Made by a program: the position numbers and the translations under genes
Shown here: positions 6,429-14,144 of the stretch, piece by piece
Layout: each line of letters begins with the position of its first letter
How positions within the stretch are numbered: position 1 is the first letter of the stretch
The notes under the pieces: generated by a model
What the model was told of the DNA's origin: nothing
Database searches by the model: none
Seen by the model: only the letters and a program-made list of their open reading frames with translations
NCBI GenBank assembly: GCA_024278035.1
Contig: JAJRUA010000046.1
Span: 1-14,469 of the forward strand
DNA from: Planctomycetota bacterium
Lineage (GTDB): Bacteria; Planctomycetota; Planctomycetia; Pirellulales; Lacipirellulaceae
Direction of reading: 5' to 3'
DNA length: 14,469 nt

Positions 6429-7568
6429 ATGTACAGTATCCCTTATCTTCCGTACAATTCGTTCGTTCGAGAGGTCGCGGCGACATTGCTGTGGGTCTTT
6501 TTGCTGGCGTGGGGGCCGGTTGGAGCCACGGCGGGCCCTGGAGCCACGGTGGGAGAGCCCCTCCCCCTCTCCGAGCCCCTTCAGGTAATGCTCAAGCACC
6601 AGCGGCCCGAGTCGGTCGCCGATCTTCGCTTGTTGCAAGAACAAGTTCGCCAAGTGGTAAAAATCGTTCGGCCCGTCACCGTGTCGGTCGAACTCGATGA
6701 TTCCGCAGGTTCGGGGGTGATTATCTCGGCCGATGGGCTCGTGCTGACCGCCGGGCATGTTAGTGCCCTGCCGAACCGTGAGGTCTGGCTCCGTTTTCCG
6801 GACAACACGCTTGTGCAGGCGATCTCGCTTGGCGTGAACCATCGGTTCGATAGCGGGTTGCTCCGCATCTTGGCGGACCCGCCTACGGAAGAAGGTTGGC
6901 CCTTTGTGCCGATTGCCACCGTGCCTGTGAAGCCGGGCGATTGGGTCGTTGCCGTTGGCCAGCCGAATGGATTTGTTACGGATCGAGCGCCACCTGTTCG
7001 GCTGGGCCGGGTACTGCACTTGCGCGGCGAAGCCATCATCACGGACGCCACACTTGTCGGCGGCGACTCGGGCGGCCCCCTGATGAACCTACGCGGCGAA
7101 GTGGTGGGCATCCACAGCCGAATTGGTGAACGCATCACGAATAATTACCATGTTGCTGCCTCGGCCTACCAAAAAGAATGGGAACGATTGCTTGCCGGAC
7201 GAATGACCGGAACCCCCGACGGCGAAGAGCGATCCGATTGGCGACCGCAAATTGGCCTCGCTTTTCGGTTCCAAGAGGGAGCGTGTCTTGTCACGCAAGT
7301 TTTTCCTGATAGCGCCGCCGCTGAGGCAGGCGTGCAAGTCGGCGATGTTCTGCACAGCTTTGCTGGTGAAACGATTTCCGATGCCGCGAACCTCGCTCGC
7401 CTTGCGGCAAGACAAGAAGCATTCAATCGTGTACCACTTGAATTAGAACGCGAAGGGAAAGAACAAAGTGTCGAACTTTGGCTCGGACGGACGACGAGGG
7501 ACTTCCCCGGGATCGGTTCCCCTGAGATGTTTTCACGTAAGTCTTCAGCAAGGAGGCGGAGCCGTTGA
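6429..7568 (+). CDS. HtrA-like trypsin-family serine protease with one PDZ domain
   Basis: 379 residues. A hydrophobic segment at about 17-35 (AATLLWVFLLAWGPVGATA) makes it exported or membrane-anchored, so it acts outside the cytoplasm. The protease domain (about 75-255) has a full triad: His110 in LTAGHV, Asp141 in HRFDSGLLRI and Ser214 in VGGDSGGPLMN. A PDZ domain follows at about 275-353 (IGLAFRF...GACLVTQVFPDSAAAEAGVQVGDVLHSFAGE). It ends in a basic tail (KSSARRRSR). By family knowledge it should degrade misfolded or selected extracytoplasmic proteins, with PDZ binding of C termini. An 18-base duplication (6521-6553, GATAG/GATVG) follows the signal segment. No Shine-Dalgarno is visible. 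Its stop overlaps the TTG start of the next gene, so both are probably co-translated. Confidence 0.9.
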   Translation: MYSIPYLPYNSFVREVAATLLWVFLLAWGPVGATAGPGATVGEPLPLSEPLQVMLKHQRPESVADLRLLQEQVRQVVKIVRPVTVSVELDDSAGSGVIISADGLVLTAGHVSALPNREVWLRFPDNTLVQAISLGVNHRFDSGLLRILADPPTEEGWPFVPIATVPVKPGDWVVAVGQPNGFVTDRAPPVRLGRVLHLRGEAIITDATLVGGDSGGPLMNLRGEVVGIHSRIGERITNNYHVAASAYQKEWERLLAGRMTGTPDGEERSDWRPQIGLAFRFQEGACLVTQVFPDSAAAEAGVQVGDVLHSFAGETISDAANLARLAARQEAFNRVPLELEREGKEQSVELWLGRTTRDFPGIGSPEMFSRKSSARRRSR

Positions 7569-8893
7569 ATTATTTGTTGAACGATTTACTCGGTACCGTT
7601 ACGGGGTGCCCTAACCGCGGGCGGAAGTCGCGGTACGCTGCGAAGAACCGCGGCTTCCGCCTGCGGCTAGGACCTGCTGTTCTGGTGGTGATTCTCTTGG
7701 TGGGATTTGTGGTATGCCCTGCAAGGGCCCAACCGCCACCCGCTACCAACGATTGGCTAGGCGACACGGTTGAAGATGTTTTCAACCGCGTTTGGACTCC
7801 TCGTTCACGATTTACCGATGGGCCTCAAGTTCGCCAAGCTTTTCGCCCCGTGGTGGCTGAGGTACGCCGCGCGACAGTACAGATTCGCAGCAAAGGAAGG
7901 CGAATCGCTTATGGCGGCATCGTCGGCCCGGATGGCTGGGTGCTGACCAAAGCGAGCCTCCTCCATGGCGAGCTAACCGTCCGTCTCTTGAGCGGCAAAG
8001 AATACGAGGCCCGCCTCGTCGGCATGGATCGAAAGTACGACTTGGCGATGCTCAAAATCGACACGACGGGGCTTGCCACGCTCGATTTGTCAGGGCTCAC
8101 TTCGCTCGACTTGCCAGGGCTCACTTCGATCGACTTGTCAGGGACCAAGCCATCGCGTAGCGACTTGTTGGTTTCAACCAAAGGGACAACCGAAATCGAC
8201 GAAAAGAAAATCGCTACCAACTCGTTGCGAGCGGGTGACTGGGTTGCCACTCCCGGCCTGGGCCGCGATCCGGCGGCGATTGGGGTGGTGAGCGTTGCTC
8301 CAAGAAAAATCGAACGGCGACGCGGCATCCTCGGCATTCGGATGGAAATCCATAACAAGGCGACCCGTGGAGTCAAAATCGCCCAAGTCTTTGATGGCAC
8401 CGGAGCTGCTGAAGCAGGAATCCAAGCAGGCGACCTGCTGGTGGCCATCGACGAAACTTCTGTCGCCAACACCGTGGAAGTTCGAGAAGTAATGAAAGCC
8501 TACAACCCGGGGGACCAGATCGCCGTAACCGTTACGCGAGACAAAAAACGGCTACGCCTGAATGCCATCCTAACGGGCCAAGTCAAAGATTTTCGTAATC
8601 GTGCCCAGTATCAAAACAATCTCGGTGGCAAACTGAGCAAGCGACGGTTTGGGTTCCCGATGGCATTGCAACACGACACCGTGCTCAAGCCGAACGACTG
8701 TGGCGGGCCCTTGGTTGATCTGGATGGCCGTGTCGTCGGTTTTAACATCGCCCGCTCAGGCCGCACGGAGAGCTACGCCCTCCCCACCGCCGTGGTGAAG
8801 GAACGGCTCTACGATCTCATGTCGGGGCGATTGGCGCCCAAGCCTTTGTCGAAAGAAGATAAAGAAAGCCGGACAGGATCACAGGATGATTGA
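7565..8893 (+). CDS. Protease-like protein with degenerate triad and internal PDZ domain
   Basis: 442 residues from a TTG at 7565, supported by AAGGAGG 8 bases upstream; no ATG lies in frame until far into the domain. A basic N-terminus and hydrophobic segment (about 36-55, ending ARA) suggest export or anchoring. The trypsin-like fold is seen in YGGIVGPDGWVLTKASLL, where the TAGHV His is replaced by Ser131; Asp159 is kept in KYDLAMLKI; PNDCGGPLVDLDGRVVG has Cys379 in place of the catalytic Ser. A PDZ domain (about 253-336) is inserted before the CGGP segment, so the two protease halves are split by it. An insert of three 8-residue units (8072-8143, LDLSGLTS type) lies after Asp159. Probably inactive: a binding partner or regulator of the neighbouring protease. 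Its last residues come from an inverted-repeat element. Confidence 0.82.
   Translation: MNYLLNDLLGTVTGCPNRGRKSRYAAKNRGFRLRLGPAVLVVILLVGFVVCPARAQPPPATNDWLGDTVEDVFNRVWTPRSRFTDGPQVRQAFRPVVAEVRRATVQIRSKGRRIAYGGIVGPDGWVLTKASLLHGELTVRLLSGKEYEARLVGMDRKYDLAMLKIDTTGLATLDLSGLTSLDLPGLTSIDLSGTKPSRSDLLVSTKGTTEIDEKKIATNSLRAGDWVATPGLGRDPAAIGVVSVAPRKIERRRGILGIRMEIHNKATRGVKIAQVFDGTGAAEAGIQAGDLLVAIDETSVANTVEVREVMKAYNPGDQIAVTVTRDKKRLRLNAILTGQVKDFRNRAQYQNNLGGKLSKRRFGFPMALQHDTVLKPNDCGGPLVDLDGRVVGFNIARSGRTESYALPTAVVKERLYDLMSGRLAPKPLSKEDKESRTGSQDD
8072..8143 (+). repeat. 24-base tandem repeat x3 in the protease-like protein
   Basis: Units at 8072-8095, 8096-8119 and 8120-8143 encode LATLDLSG, LTSLDLPG and LTSIDLSG. 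The insert follows the conserved Asp segment and keeps frame. Confidence 0.9.
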
Positions 8894-8985
8894 TGAATGC
8901 GCTAGCAACTTTCCTCTTGGTTTGCGATCGACAGGATTGCTTTACCCTGTTGATCCTCACGAATCCTGTGATCCTGTCTGGCTTT
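8865..8985. repeat. Inverted-repeat element with 23-bp arms (ACAGGAT family)
   Basis: Left arm 8865-8887 and right arm 8963-8985 match with one mismatch. The core words are GGACAGGATCACAGGAT and its complement. The left arm lies within the end of the protease-like CDS (stop at 8893). Beyond the right arm comes a direct repeat of TCTTGGCGT (8991-9014). No ORF in it is supported; it resembles a MITE or REP-like intergenic element. Confidence 0.8.
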
Positions 8986-9067
8986 AGCTTTCTTGGCGTC
9001 TTGGCGTCTTGGCGGTTCATCGTTTAGCCTTAGTGGCATCTTTCTATTCCACCGACGAGGTTTTTTG

Positions 9068-9376
9068 ATGATCCATGTTATTGCTACGCTCAAGATCGAT
9101 CCGGCCCGGCGGGATGAGTTTTTAGAGAGTTTTGCCAAGTTGGCCCCTTTGGTGCGGGCCGAAGAGGGCTGTATTGAGTACGGTGCGGCGGTGGACGAAC
9201 CGACCGGAATGGCGATACAAGCATTGGCTGGTGACGATGCGGTGGTGGTCGTCGAAAAATGGGAAAGCTTCGCTGCCCTAGAAGCCCACCTTGCCGTACC
9301 GCACATGAACGCCTGGCGAGAAAAGGTGGGCCCTCTAATGCGAGGCGTCACGCTCCAAGTCCTCCGCCCCGTGTGA
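9068..9376 (+). CDS. ABM-domain (YgiN-like) quinol monooxygenase family protein
   Basis: 102 residues, the usual length for single-domain antibiotic-biosynthesis-monooxygenase (ABM) proteins. It starts at the ATG at 9068 with GAGG about 8 bases upstream. The pattern fits the ferredoxin-like ABM fold: MIHVIATLKIDPARRDEFLESFAKLAPLVRAEEGCIEYGAAVDE, then VVVVEKWESFAALEAHLAVPHMNAW, then a last strand GVTLQVLRPV. The conserved EEGCIEY, EKW and HLAVPH segments are present. Such proteins are cofactor-free oxygenases or heme-related; the substrate cannot be told. A perfect 8-bp stem (9369-9376 with 9388-9395) covers the stop codon. Repeat elements flank it on both sides, so it probably has its own transcript. 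Confidence 0.85.
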   Translation: MIHVIATLKIDPARRDEFLESFAKLAPLVRAEEGCIEYGAAVDEPTGMAIQALAGDDAVVVVEKWESFAALEAHLAVPHMNAWREKVGPLMRGVTLQVLRPV

Positions 9377-9395
9377 ACCCGTGAGGATCACACGG
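9369..9395 (+). terminator. Hairpin spanning the monooxygenase stop codon
   Basis: CCGTGTGA / TCACACGG, an 8-bp perfect stem with an 11-base loop that includes the TGA. No T-run follows, so termination is uncertain. Confidence 0.4.
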
Positions 9396-9422
9396 CGTCC
9401 TTTGAGCGATAAAATACCTCTT

Positions 9423-9573
9423 TGAACCACGAAGGAACAACGGAACTACGCAAAAACGTGCAAGGCGTCTCCGACGCCGATACGATGGCGCCTACCGATA
9501 ACAGCTTGCAACACGTTATCGGCGACAGGGACGCCTCCCACAGACAACCCATTCGTCGTTCCTTCGTGGTTCA
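9423..9573. repeat. Nested inverted-repeat element upstream of proB
   Basis: Three inverted repeats fit inside one another: outer 16-bp perfect arms TGAACCACGAAGGAAC (9423-9438) with its complement (9558-9573); middle AGGCGTC (9463-9469) with GACGCCT (9530-9536); inner CCGATAAC (9495-9502) with GTTATCGG (9515-9522). The whole could fold into one long stem. The outer word recurs in part at 12006. It ends 30 bases before the proB ATG. Confidence 0.8.
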
Positions 9574-9603
9574 TTTCTTCCTTCACAAACGCTTTCTTTT
9601 TCC

Positions 9604-10770
9604 ATGTCCGACCTTGTTCGCCAAGAAATTGCCACAGAGGCAGACCCCCTTGTGGTGAAAGTCGGAACGCGCGTTCTGACACATCCTTCGGGCGAACTGG
9701 ACGAATCGCGCGTTGCCGATTTAGCAGAGCAACTCATTGCGATCGGTGCCGGAAAAGAGCGGCGGGTGGTGCTGGTGAGTAGCGGCGCCGTCGGTGCGGG
9801 GATTGGCCGATTGGGCCTTAAAAAGCGGCCCACCGATTTATCGACCCTCCAAGCGGCCGCGGCGATTGGCCAAAGCCACCTGATCGAACTTTACAACGGT
9901 GCCTTCCGCCAACAGGGCCATTACGCGGCTCAAGTTCTTTTGACCTCGGACGATGTGAACGACCGGCAACGGTATCTCAATGTCCGCAACACGCTCCGGT
10001 CCCTGTTTGACTACGGTGCGATTCCGATCGTTAACGAAAACGACACGGTCCGAACCGATGAACTGTCTCGCAATGTCGGCGACAACGACCGACTGGCCGC
10101 GATGGTCGCCAACTTGCTCCACGCGCCGCTGCTTATCATCCTTTCCGATGTCGAGGGTCTGTACGATGGCGATCCGAGTAGCCCCGAATCCAAAGTGATT
10201 CCTATCGTTGATTCAATTGACGATGACACGCTGGCGCATGTCCGAGGTTCCAACCGGTCGGACATCGCCCTCTCCAAAGGGGGGATGGCCAGCAAACTCG
10301 AATCGGCCCAAATCGTCACCTCCGCTGGGCACAACGTGATCCTCGCCAGCGGACGCCGGGCGAACGTGTTGGTCGATCTGCTCCAAGGCGAACCGATCGG
10401 CACGCTTCTCGTCGGCCAGGGCAATCTCGTCAACGCCCGCAAACGATGGATCGGCTGGGCCGCTCAACCGAAGGGCTGGCTCACACTCGATGCCGGTGCC
10501 GTCCGGGCCGTCGAAGAGCGGGGCAGCAGCCTTCTGCCGGTTGGCATTGCCCGAGTCAACGGTACCTTCGAGAACGGCGATGTCGTTTCGCTCCGCGATG
10601 AGTCAGGCGAGGAGATCGCACGAGGCCTAACGAACTACGCTTCGACCGATTTGTGGAGAATCGTGGGCGAATCAACCGAGCGCGTCGCTGAAGTCTTGGG
10701 GCGAATGCCGTACGTCGAGGCGGTCCATCGCAACAATCTAACGCTAGTGCGCCGCGTGGACACCGAGTGA
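9604..10770 (+). CDS. proB: Glutamate 5-kinase, first step of proline synthesis
   Basis: 388 residues, normal for the two-domain enzyme. It phosphorylates L-glutamate with ATP to glutamyl 5-phosphate in the cytoplasm. The amino-acid-kinase domain (about 15-255) shows VVKVGTRVL (17-25), VSSGAVGAG (58-66), PIVNENDTV (141-149), NVGDNDRLAAMVA (157-169) and the lysine-containing SKGGMASKLESA (224-235, GTGGM in the E. coli enzyme). A PUA domain follows at about 292-370 (GWLTLDAGAVRAVEERGSSLLPVGI...GTFENGDVVSL). It starts at the ATG at 9604, with no visible Shine-Dalgarno (T-rich leader). proA does not lie next to it. An inverted-repeat element directly precedes it and may hold its promoter region. 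Confidence 0.95.
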   Translation: MSDLVRQEIATEADPLVVKVGTRVLTHPSGELDESRVADLAEQLIAIGAGKERRVVLVSSGAVGAGIGRLGLKKRPTDLSTLQAAAAIGQSHLIELYNGAFRQQGHYAAQVLLTSDDVNDRQRYLNVRNTLRSLFDYGAIPIVNENDTVRTDELSRNVGDNDRLAAMVANLLHAPLLIILSDVEGLYDGDPSSPESKVIPIVDSIDDDTLAHVRGSNRSDIALSKGGMASKLESAQIVTSAGHNVILASGRRANVLVDLLQGEPIGTLLVGQGNLVNARKRWIGWAAQPKGWLTLDAGAVRAVEERGSSLLPVGIARVNGTFENGDVVSLRDESGEEIARGLTNYASTDLWRIVGESTERVAEVLGRMPYVEAVHRNNLTLVRRVDTE

Positions 10771-10799
10771 ATAGCGAGCCTCAAACACGAAGGGGTAGC

Positions 10800-11339
10800 C
10801 TACAAATCGTCGCGCACCTGTGCGTACAGCAGTGCGTCTTGTGGCTCGCTACCCATCTGTGGCAAGACGGAACGTCGGCGCAACGTGCCTTCAAGCCTCA
10901 TGCCACATTTTTCCATGATGCGGGCCGATCCCTTGTTCTCAGGATGGCACGACGCGCTCACGCGCCATACGCTCTCTTGTCGCCATGCCTCTTTCATGAT
11001 CGCCCGGGTCGCCTCAGTCATAATCCCCTGTCCCCATAAGGGGCGGGCAAGGCAGTAACCGAGATCGACTTGTGAATCTCGTATCCAAGCGGTGATCATC
11101 CCCCACGGGAGCGGATCGTCATGCAAGCAAAGGGCCCAACGCACTTCGGTAAAACCCTTGGTCGGCTTGGGAGGATTCTCTAGGAATGAACGTGTCTCCT
11201 CCAACGATGTATGCGTTGGCCAAGACAAAAAACGAGTGACTTCCGGATCGCTTGCATAACGATCAAAAATCGACTCGGCATCGCTAATTTGCAATGGCCG
11301 CAGTGTCAGACGGTTGGTCGTGAGGGTTGTAGCGAACAA
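10800..11339 (-). CDS. GNAT acetyltransferase, RimJ/RimL-like
   Basis: 179 residues from a TTG at 11339. This start is chosen because the family opening (LTTNRLTLRPLQISDAESIF) begins right after it and no ATG or GTG is suitably placed; no clear Shine-Dalgarno is seen. The Acetyltransf_3 type GNAT fold is shown by VDLGYCLARPLWGQGIMTEAT (91-111), with acetyl-CoA binding at PLWGQGIMTEA, and SCHPENKGSARIMEKCGMRLEG (130-151), with the typical Asn and late helix. Such enzymes acetylate N-termini of ribosomal proteins or small amines; the substrate here is unknown. It converges with proB, with only 29 bases between stop codons, and is divergent from the secreted protein at 11493. A 9-bp inverted repeat (TAGCGAGCC 10772-10780, complement 10843-10851) spans the convergent junction. 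Confidence 0.85.
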   Translation of the reverse strand: MFATTLTTNRLTLRPLQISDAESIFDRYASDPEVTRFLSWPTHTSLEETRSFLENPPKPTKGFTEVRWALCLHDDPLPWGMITAWIRDSQVDLGYCLARPLWGQGIMTEATRAIMKEAWRQESVWRVSASCHPENKGSARIMEKCGMRLEGTLRRRSVLPQMGSEPQDALLYAQVRDDL

Positions 11340-11366
11340 CTTGGGTTCTCGGGGGTATGAACGTTG

Positions 11367-11380
11367 TACAGACCGCTGTA
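11367..11380. promoter_or_regulatory. Small palindrome in the divergent GNAT / secreted-protein gap
   Basis: TACAG-accg-CTGTA lies between two divergent genes (11339 minus and 11493 plus), followed by AGGGGCCCCT-like bases. It is a possible operator, but the arms are short and chance is not excluded. Confidence 0.2.
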
Positions 11381-11492
11381 AGGGCCCCTAGGTTCGGACT
11401 TTTTTGGCATCCGGAGCCCTGCGTGATTACTGTGGAGTTATCGGCCTCCCTGTTTTCTTTGGCCCTACTCCTCAAGATTCTGGTATCCCATC

Positions 11493-12008
11493 ATGCGTTA
11501 TCTTTCCTTGCTGATTCTCTTTGCGTGCTTAGTTACAACAGCCCCAGCTCAAGCTCACGAAGTGTGCCATGAGTGCAACGGGCCTGACGGGTACACCAGT
11601 GCCTACCACGCACTCGAAAAGGCCACCTTGGAGCAACGCTACTACCGTCGTATCGAACACCCGGCCCAAGTCCGTATCTTGAAAGCAGAAATTCAGTTTT
11701 CCGAGGCCCGTGTCGAGACGCTTCGTCGTGCTTATGCCAGCTATCGCCCTTTCACTCGGTTCGGCACGGGCAATCCCCTTACGCTAAGCGTCGAACGAAC
11801 ACGCCTCGATCTCCTTCGAGAAGAGTTGTGTTTACGGGAATTGCGAGAACAACTTCGTCTTGAGAACCGTTTCCATCGCCAGCGGATGCAGCACTACGCC
11901 TACAAAATCCAAGCCTCCGTCGCTCGACTTTCCCAGGCCAATTTCGACGCCACGGAACCACAAATCAAAATCGTCTCGCATACGGATGAGCTTCCTCAGA
12001 AAAACTGA
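11493..12008 (+). CDS. Secreted coiled-coil protein, unknown
   Basis: 171 residues with a clear signal peptide (MRYLSLLILFACLVTTAPAQA, cleavage near residue 21). The mature start is His/Cys-rich (HEVCHECNG, a CxxC-type pair that might bind metal or form a disulfide). The rest (about 38-155) is strongly charged and helical, with Glu/Arg/Leu-rich stretches (ALEKATLEQRYYRRIE, RILKAEIQFSEARVETLRR, LDLLREELCLRELREQLRLENRFHRQRM) that should form a coiled coil, broken by a short FTRFGTGNPL turn. No enzyme family is recognised. It has no Shine-Dalgarno. The stop codon is also the first three bases of a repeat word (TGAACCAC). Probably periplasmic or cell-surface; role unknown. Confidence 0.7.
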   Translation: MRYLSLLILFACLVTTAPAQAHEVCHECNGPDGYTSAYHALEKATLEQRYYRRIEHPAQVRILKAEIQFSEARVETLRRAYASYRPFTRFGTGNPLTLSVERTRLDLLREELCLRELREQLRLENRFHRQRMQHYAYKIQASVARLSQANFDATEPQIKIVSHTDELPQKN

Positions 12009-12034
12009 ACCACAAAGGCACGAAGGGCACAAAG
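12006..12034. repeat. ACCACAAAGG-type repeat fragment at a gene end
   Basis: TGAACCACAAAGGCACGAAGG and the following GGCACAAAG resemble the outer arm of the 9423-9573 element (TGAACCACGAAGG). No matching inverted arm was found before 12201, so this may be a lone or decayed copy. The rest of 12035-12201 holds small inverted repeats (GCCCG/CGGGC near 12040) and a direct repeat of CCTTTGACT (near 12168-12195) but no gene. Confidence 0.55.
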
Positions 12035-12201
12035 CAATACTGCCCGTTACCGGGCCTGGACGAATCCTGGCCGGTTATCAACATCGACACGGCTCTTTAC
12101 TAGCGCCTAGTAACTCCCCTACTTACCACGAATAATGGTAGGCTGACCGCTCCAACCGCACAGGTCCTTTGACTTCCCCCCTTTGACTCCCCCTCCTCGT
12201 C

Positions 12202-14115
12202 TTGTACGCCTACCTCACCGTACTGTCTGGGCCCCGCTCGGGAACGATCTTCCCGCTACCCCCGCAGGGAGAAACGCTCCTCGGTCGAGGCGGTGCGTGC
12301 CAAGTGCCGCTTGGGGATCCGATCTGTTCGCGCGTTCATGCTTGCATTACGGGAGGGCCCCTCTCCGGGGGTCTCCTCTCCGGGAATCAAGCGGCTTGGC
12401 AAATTACCGACCTCGATAGCCGGAACGGCACCTATGTCAACGACCAAAAGGTGAAAAAGGCGACCTTGGGCAACGGCCACAAAATTCGTATCGGATCAAC
12501 CGAGCTAGAGTTCCACGAATCGGACGAGCCCCCCACGGCTGAAGGGGAGAACCCCAACCAAACACAGACGATCGTCCATGAGGCACCGGTTGCCGAGGGG
12601 GGAGTGGATGAAGCGTCGCTCGATGGACTGCCGAACTCTGAGCAAGTCAAAGAGCTAATGCTGCTCTACCAGCTTTGCATTAGCCTCTTGGGATCGAACG
12701 ACCCTGAGCAACTCGTTCAGATAGCGCTCGAATTGCTCCATAAGCGAACGGGGGCGTCGATCGTTGGTTTCCTTTGGCGGACGGACGACGGGAAACTTCG
12801 CCCGAAAATCTTCTACCCTTCCGATACGCAAACACAGGTCGAGATGAGCCCCTCGCTCACCGATCTTGTCTCACGGGCCGGCCATGCCGTGTGGATCGCT
12901 AACCAAGAAGCGACGACGGACAACAAGGGCATCGGGGCCTTTGCGGACGCGATTTGCGCCCCATTGATGATGCGCCCAACAAACCCAGAAACGGGGCACT
13001 CAGAGGCGGTCCCTGCGAAGAGTAAGAAAAAGACGATCGGCGCTTTGCACGCCTACCTTGAAGATGGCCGCTTTCGCCAGTCCGATTTTGATTTCTTAAT
13101 CTCGGTGACCAACCTGTTGGTCCAGGCACTCGCCCGGGCACTTGAACTCAATCGTTTGCAATCGAGCTTCGATCGCTTGGTCGCCACCGCCCCGGGCTAC
13201 GATGAACTGATCGGCGAGAGCAAGCCGATGCTCGACATGAAGGGCAAAATTGCCCGCGTTGCTCAGGCGTCGGGTGCCGTGCTAATCCGTGGCGAAAGTG
13301 GGACGGGCAAGGAACTGGTTGCCCGGGCTGTTCATCGCGCTAGTCAACGGGCCGACCGACCGATGGTCTCCGTCAACTGCGCTGCGATTCCGGCAGACCT
13401 CATGGAGAGCCAGCTCTTTGGCCACCAAGAGGGGGCGTTCACGGGTGCCAACCGCGATCATACGGGCTATTTCCAGCAGGCGGACCTCGGGACGCTGTTC
13501 CTTGATGAGGTGGGCGAGCTTACGCCTGAGGGCCAAGCGAAGCTGCTCCGTGTGCTGGAAGGCCACCCCTTCCTGCCCGTCGGAGCGACGGAGCCGATCA
13601 GCGTTGATGTCCGCGTCGTCGCAGCAACGAACCAAGACCTTCAGACCTATGTCAAAGAAAAGAAGTTCCGCGAAGACCTTTACTATCGGCTGAGCGTCTT
13701 TGAACTTCGGTTGCCCCCTTTACGAGATCGCGGGGAAGATATTGACCGGTTGGTCGAGTTTTTCTTTCGGCACTTCAAACAAGAGCATGGCCGGCCGGCG
13801 TTGCAATTGAGCGACGCTGCGCGCCAGAAGTTGGTCACCTACCCTTGGCCCGGCAATGTGCGGCAACTCCGCAATGTGATCGACAGCGCGGTAGTTATGG
13901 CCGACGGTCCCGAGATTCGCCCCAGCGATCTTGCTTTGCACGACGCCAGTGGCCGAGACGATCTCGATACGCTGCGCCTCGATGATTGGGAACGCAAACT
14001 CATTACCGAAGCCCTGGCCCGAACCCGGGGCAGTGTCCCCGAAGCGGCCAAGCTGCTGGGCATCGGTCGTGCGACACTCTACCGCAAGGTGGAACAGTAC
14101 GGAATTGAGCGTTAG
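12202..14115 (+). CDS. FHA-GAF-AAA+-Fis sigma54-dependent transcription activator
   Basis: 637 residues from a TTG at 12202; a stop lies six codons upstream in frame and the FHA domain starts at once. FHA domain (about 5-104): GRGGACQV, the CSRVHA Ser/His pair and DLDSRNGTYVND, so phosphothreonine peptides should be recognised. GAF domain about 155-315. AAA+ domain (about 335-560): Walker A GESGTGKE (364-371), GAFTGA (411-416) that contacts sigma54, Walker B LFLDEVGEL (432-440) and arginine-finger region REDLYYRLSVFELRLPPLRDR. Fis-type helix-turn-helix at about 607-635 (RGSVPEAAKLLGIGRATLYRKVEQYGI). It should activate sigma54 promoters after a phospho-signal, probably from a Ser/Thr kinase not present here. 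A 15-base duplication (LSGG/LLSG, 12361-12384) sits in an FHA loop. No Shine-Dalgarno seen. Confidence 0.93.
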   Translation: MYAYLTVLSGPRSGTIFPLPPQGETLLGRGGACQVPLGDPICSRVHACITGGPLSGGLLSGNQAAWQITDLDSRNGTYVNDQKVKKATLGNGHKIRIGSTELEFHESDEPPTAEGENPNQTQTIVHEAPVAEGGVDEASLDGLPNSEQVKELMLLYQLCISLLGSNDPEQLVQIALELLHKRTGASIVGFLWRTDDGKLRPKIFYPSDTQTQVEMSPSLTDLVSRAGHAVWIANQEATTDNKGIGAFADAICAPLMMRPTNPETGHSEAVPAKSKKKTIGALHAYLEDGRFRQSDFDFLISVTNLLVQALARALELNRLQSSFDRLVATAPGYDELIGESKPMLDMKGKIARVAQASGAVLIRGESGTGKELVARAVHRASQRADRPMVSVNCAAIPADLMESQLFGHQEGAFTGANRDHTGYFQQADLGTLFLDEVGELTPEGQAKLLRVLEGHPFLPVGATEPISVDVRVVAATNQDLQTYVKEKKFREDLYYRLSVFELRLPPLRDRGEDIDRLVEFFFRHFKQEHGRPALQLSDAARQKLVTYPWPGNVRQLRNVIDSAVVMADGPEIRPSDLALHDASGRDDLDTLRLDDWERKLITEALARTRGSVPEAAKLLGIGRATLYRKVEQYGIER

Positions 14116-14144
14116 GACGTAAAGCGCTTGTTACGATTGTCGTT

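Noticed and set aside
6638..6647. GAACAAGTTC as a Gram-positive type SOS box
   Set aside because: The spacer is two bases rather than four and it lies within the protease coding sequence.
8865..9014. CRISPR-like repeats
   Set aside because: Only two inverted arms and a short direct repeat; no regular spacers and no cas genes.
9422..9682. Open frames on both strands across the repeat upstream of proB
   Set aside because: They arise from the inverted repeat itself; the arms read as the same words in opposite directions and there is no conserved domain.
11404..11422. TTGGCAT...CTGC as a sigma54 promoter
   Set aside because: Spacing between GG and GC is 13 bases instead of the required 10.
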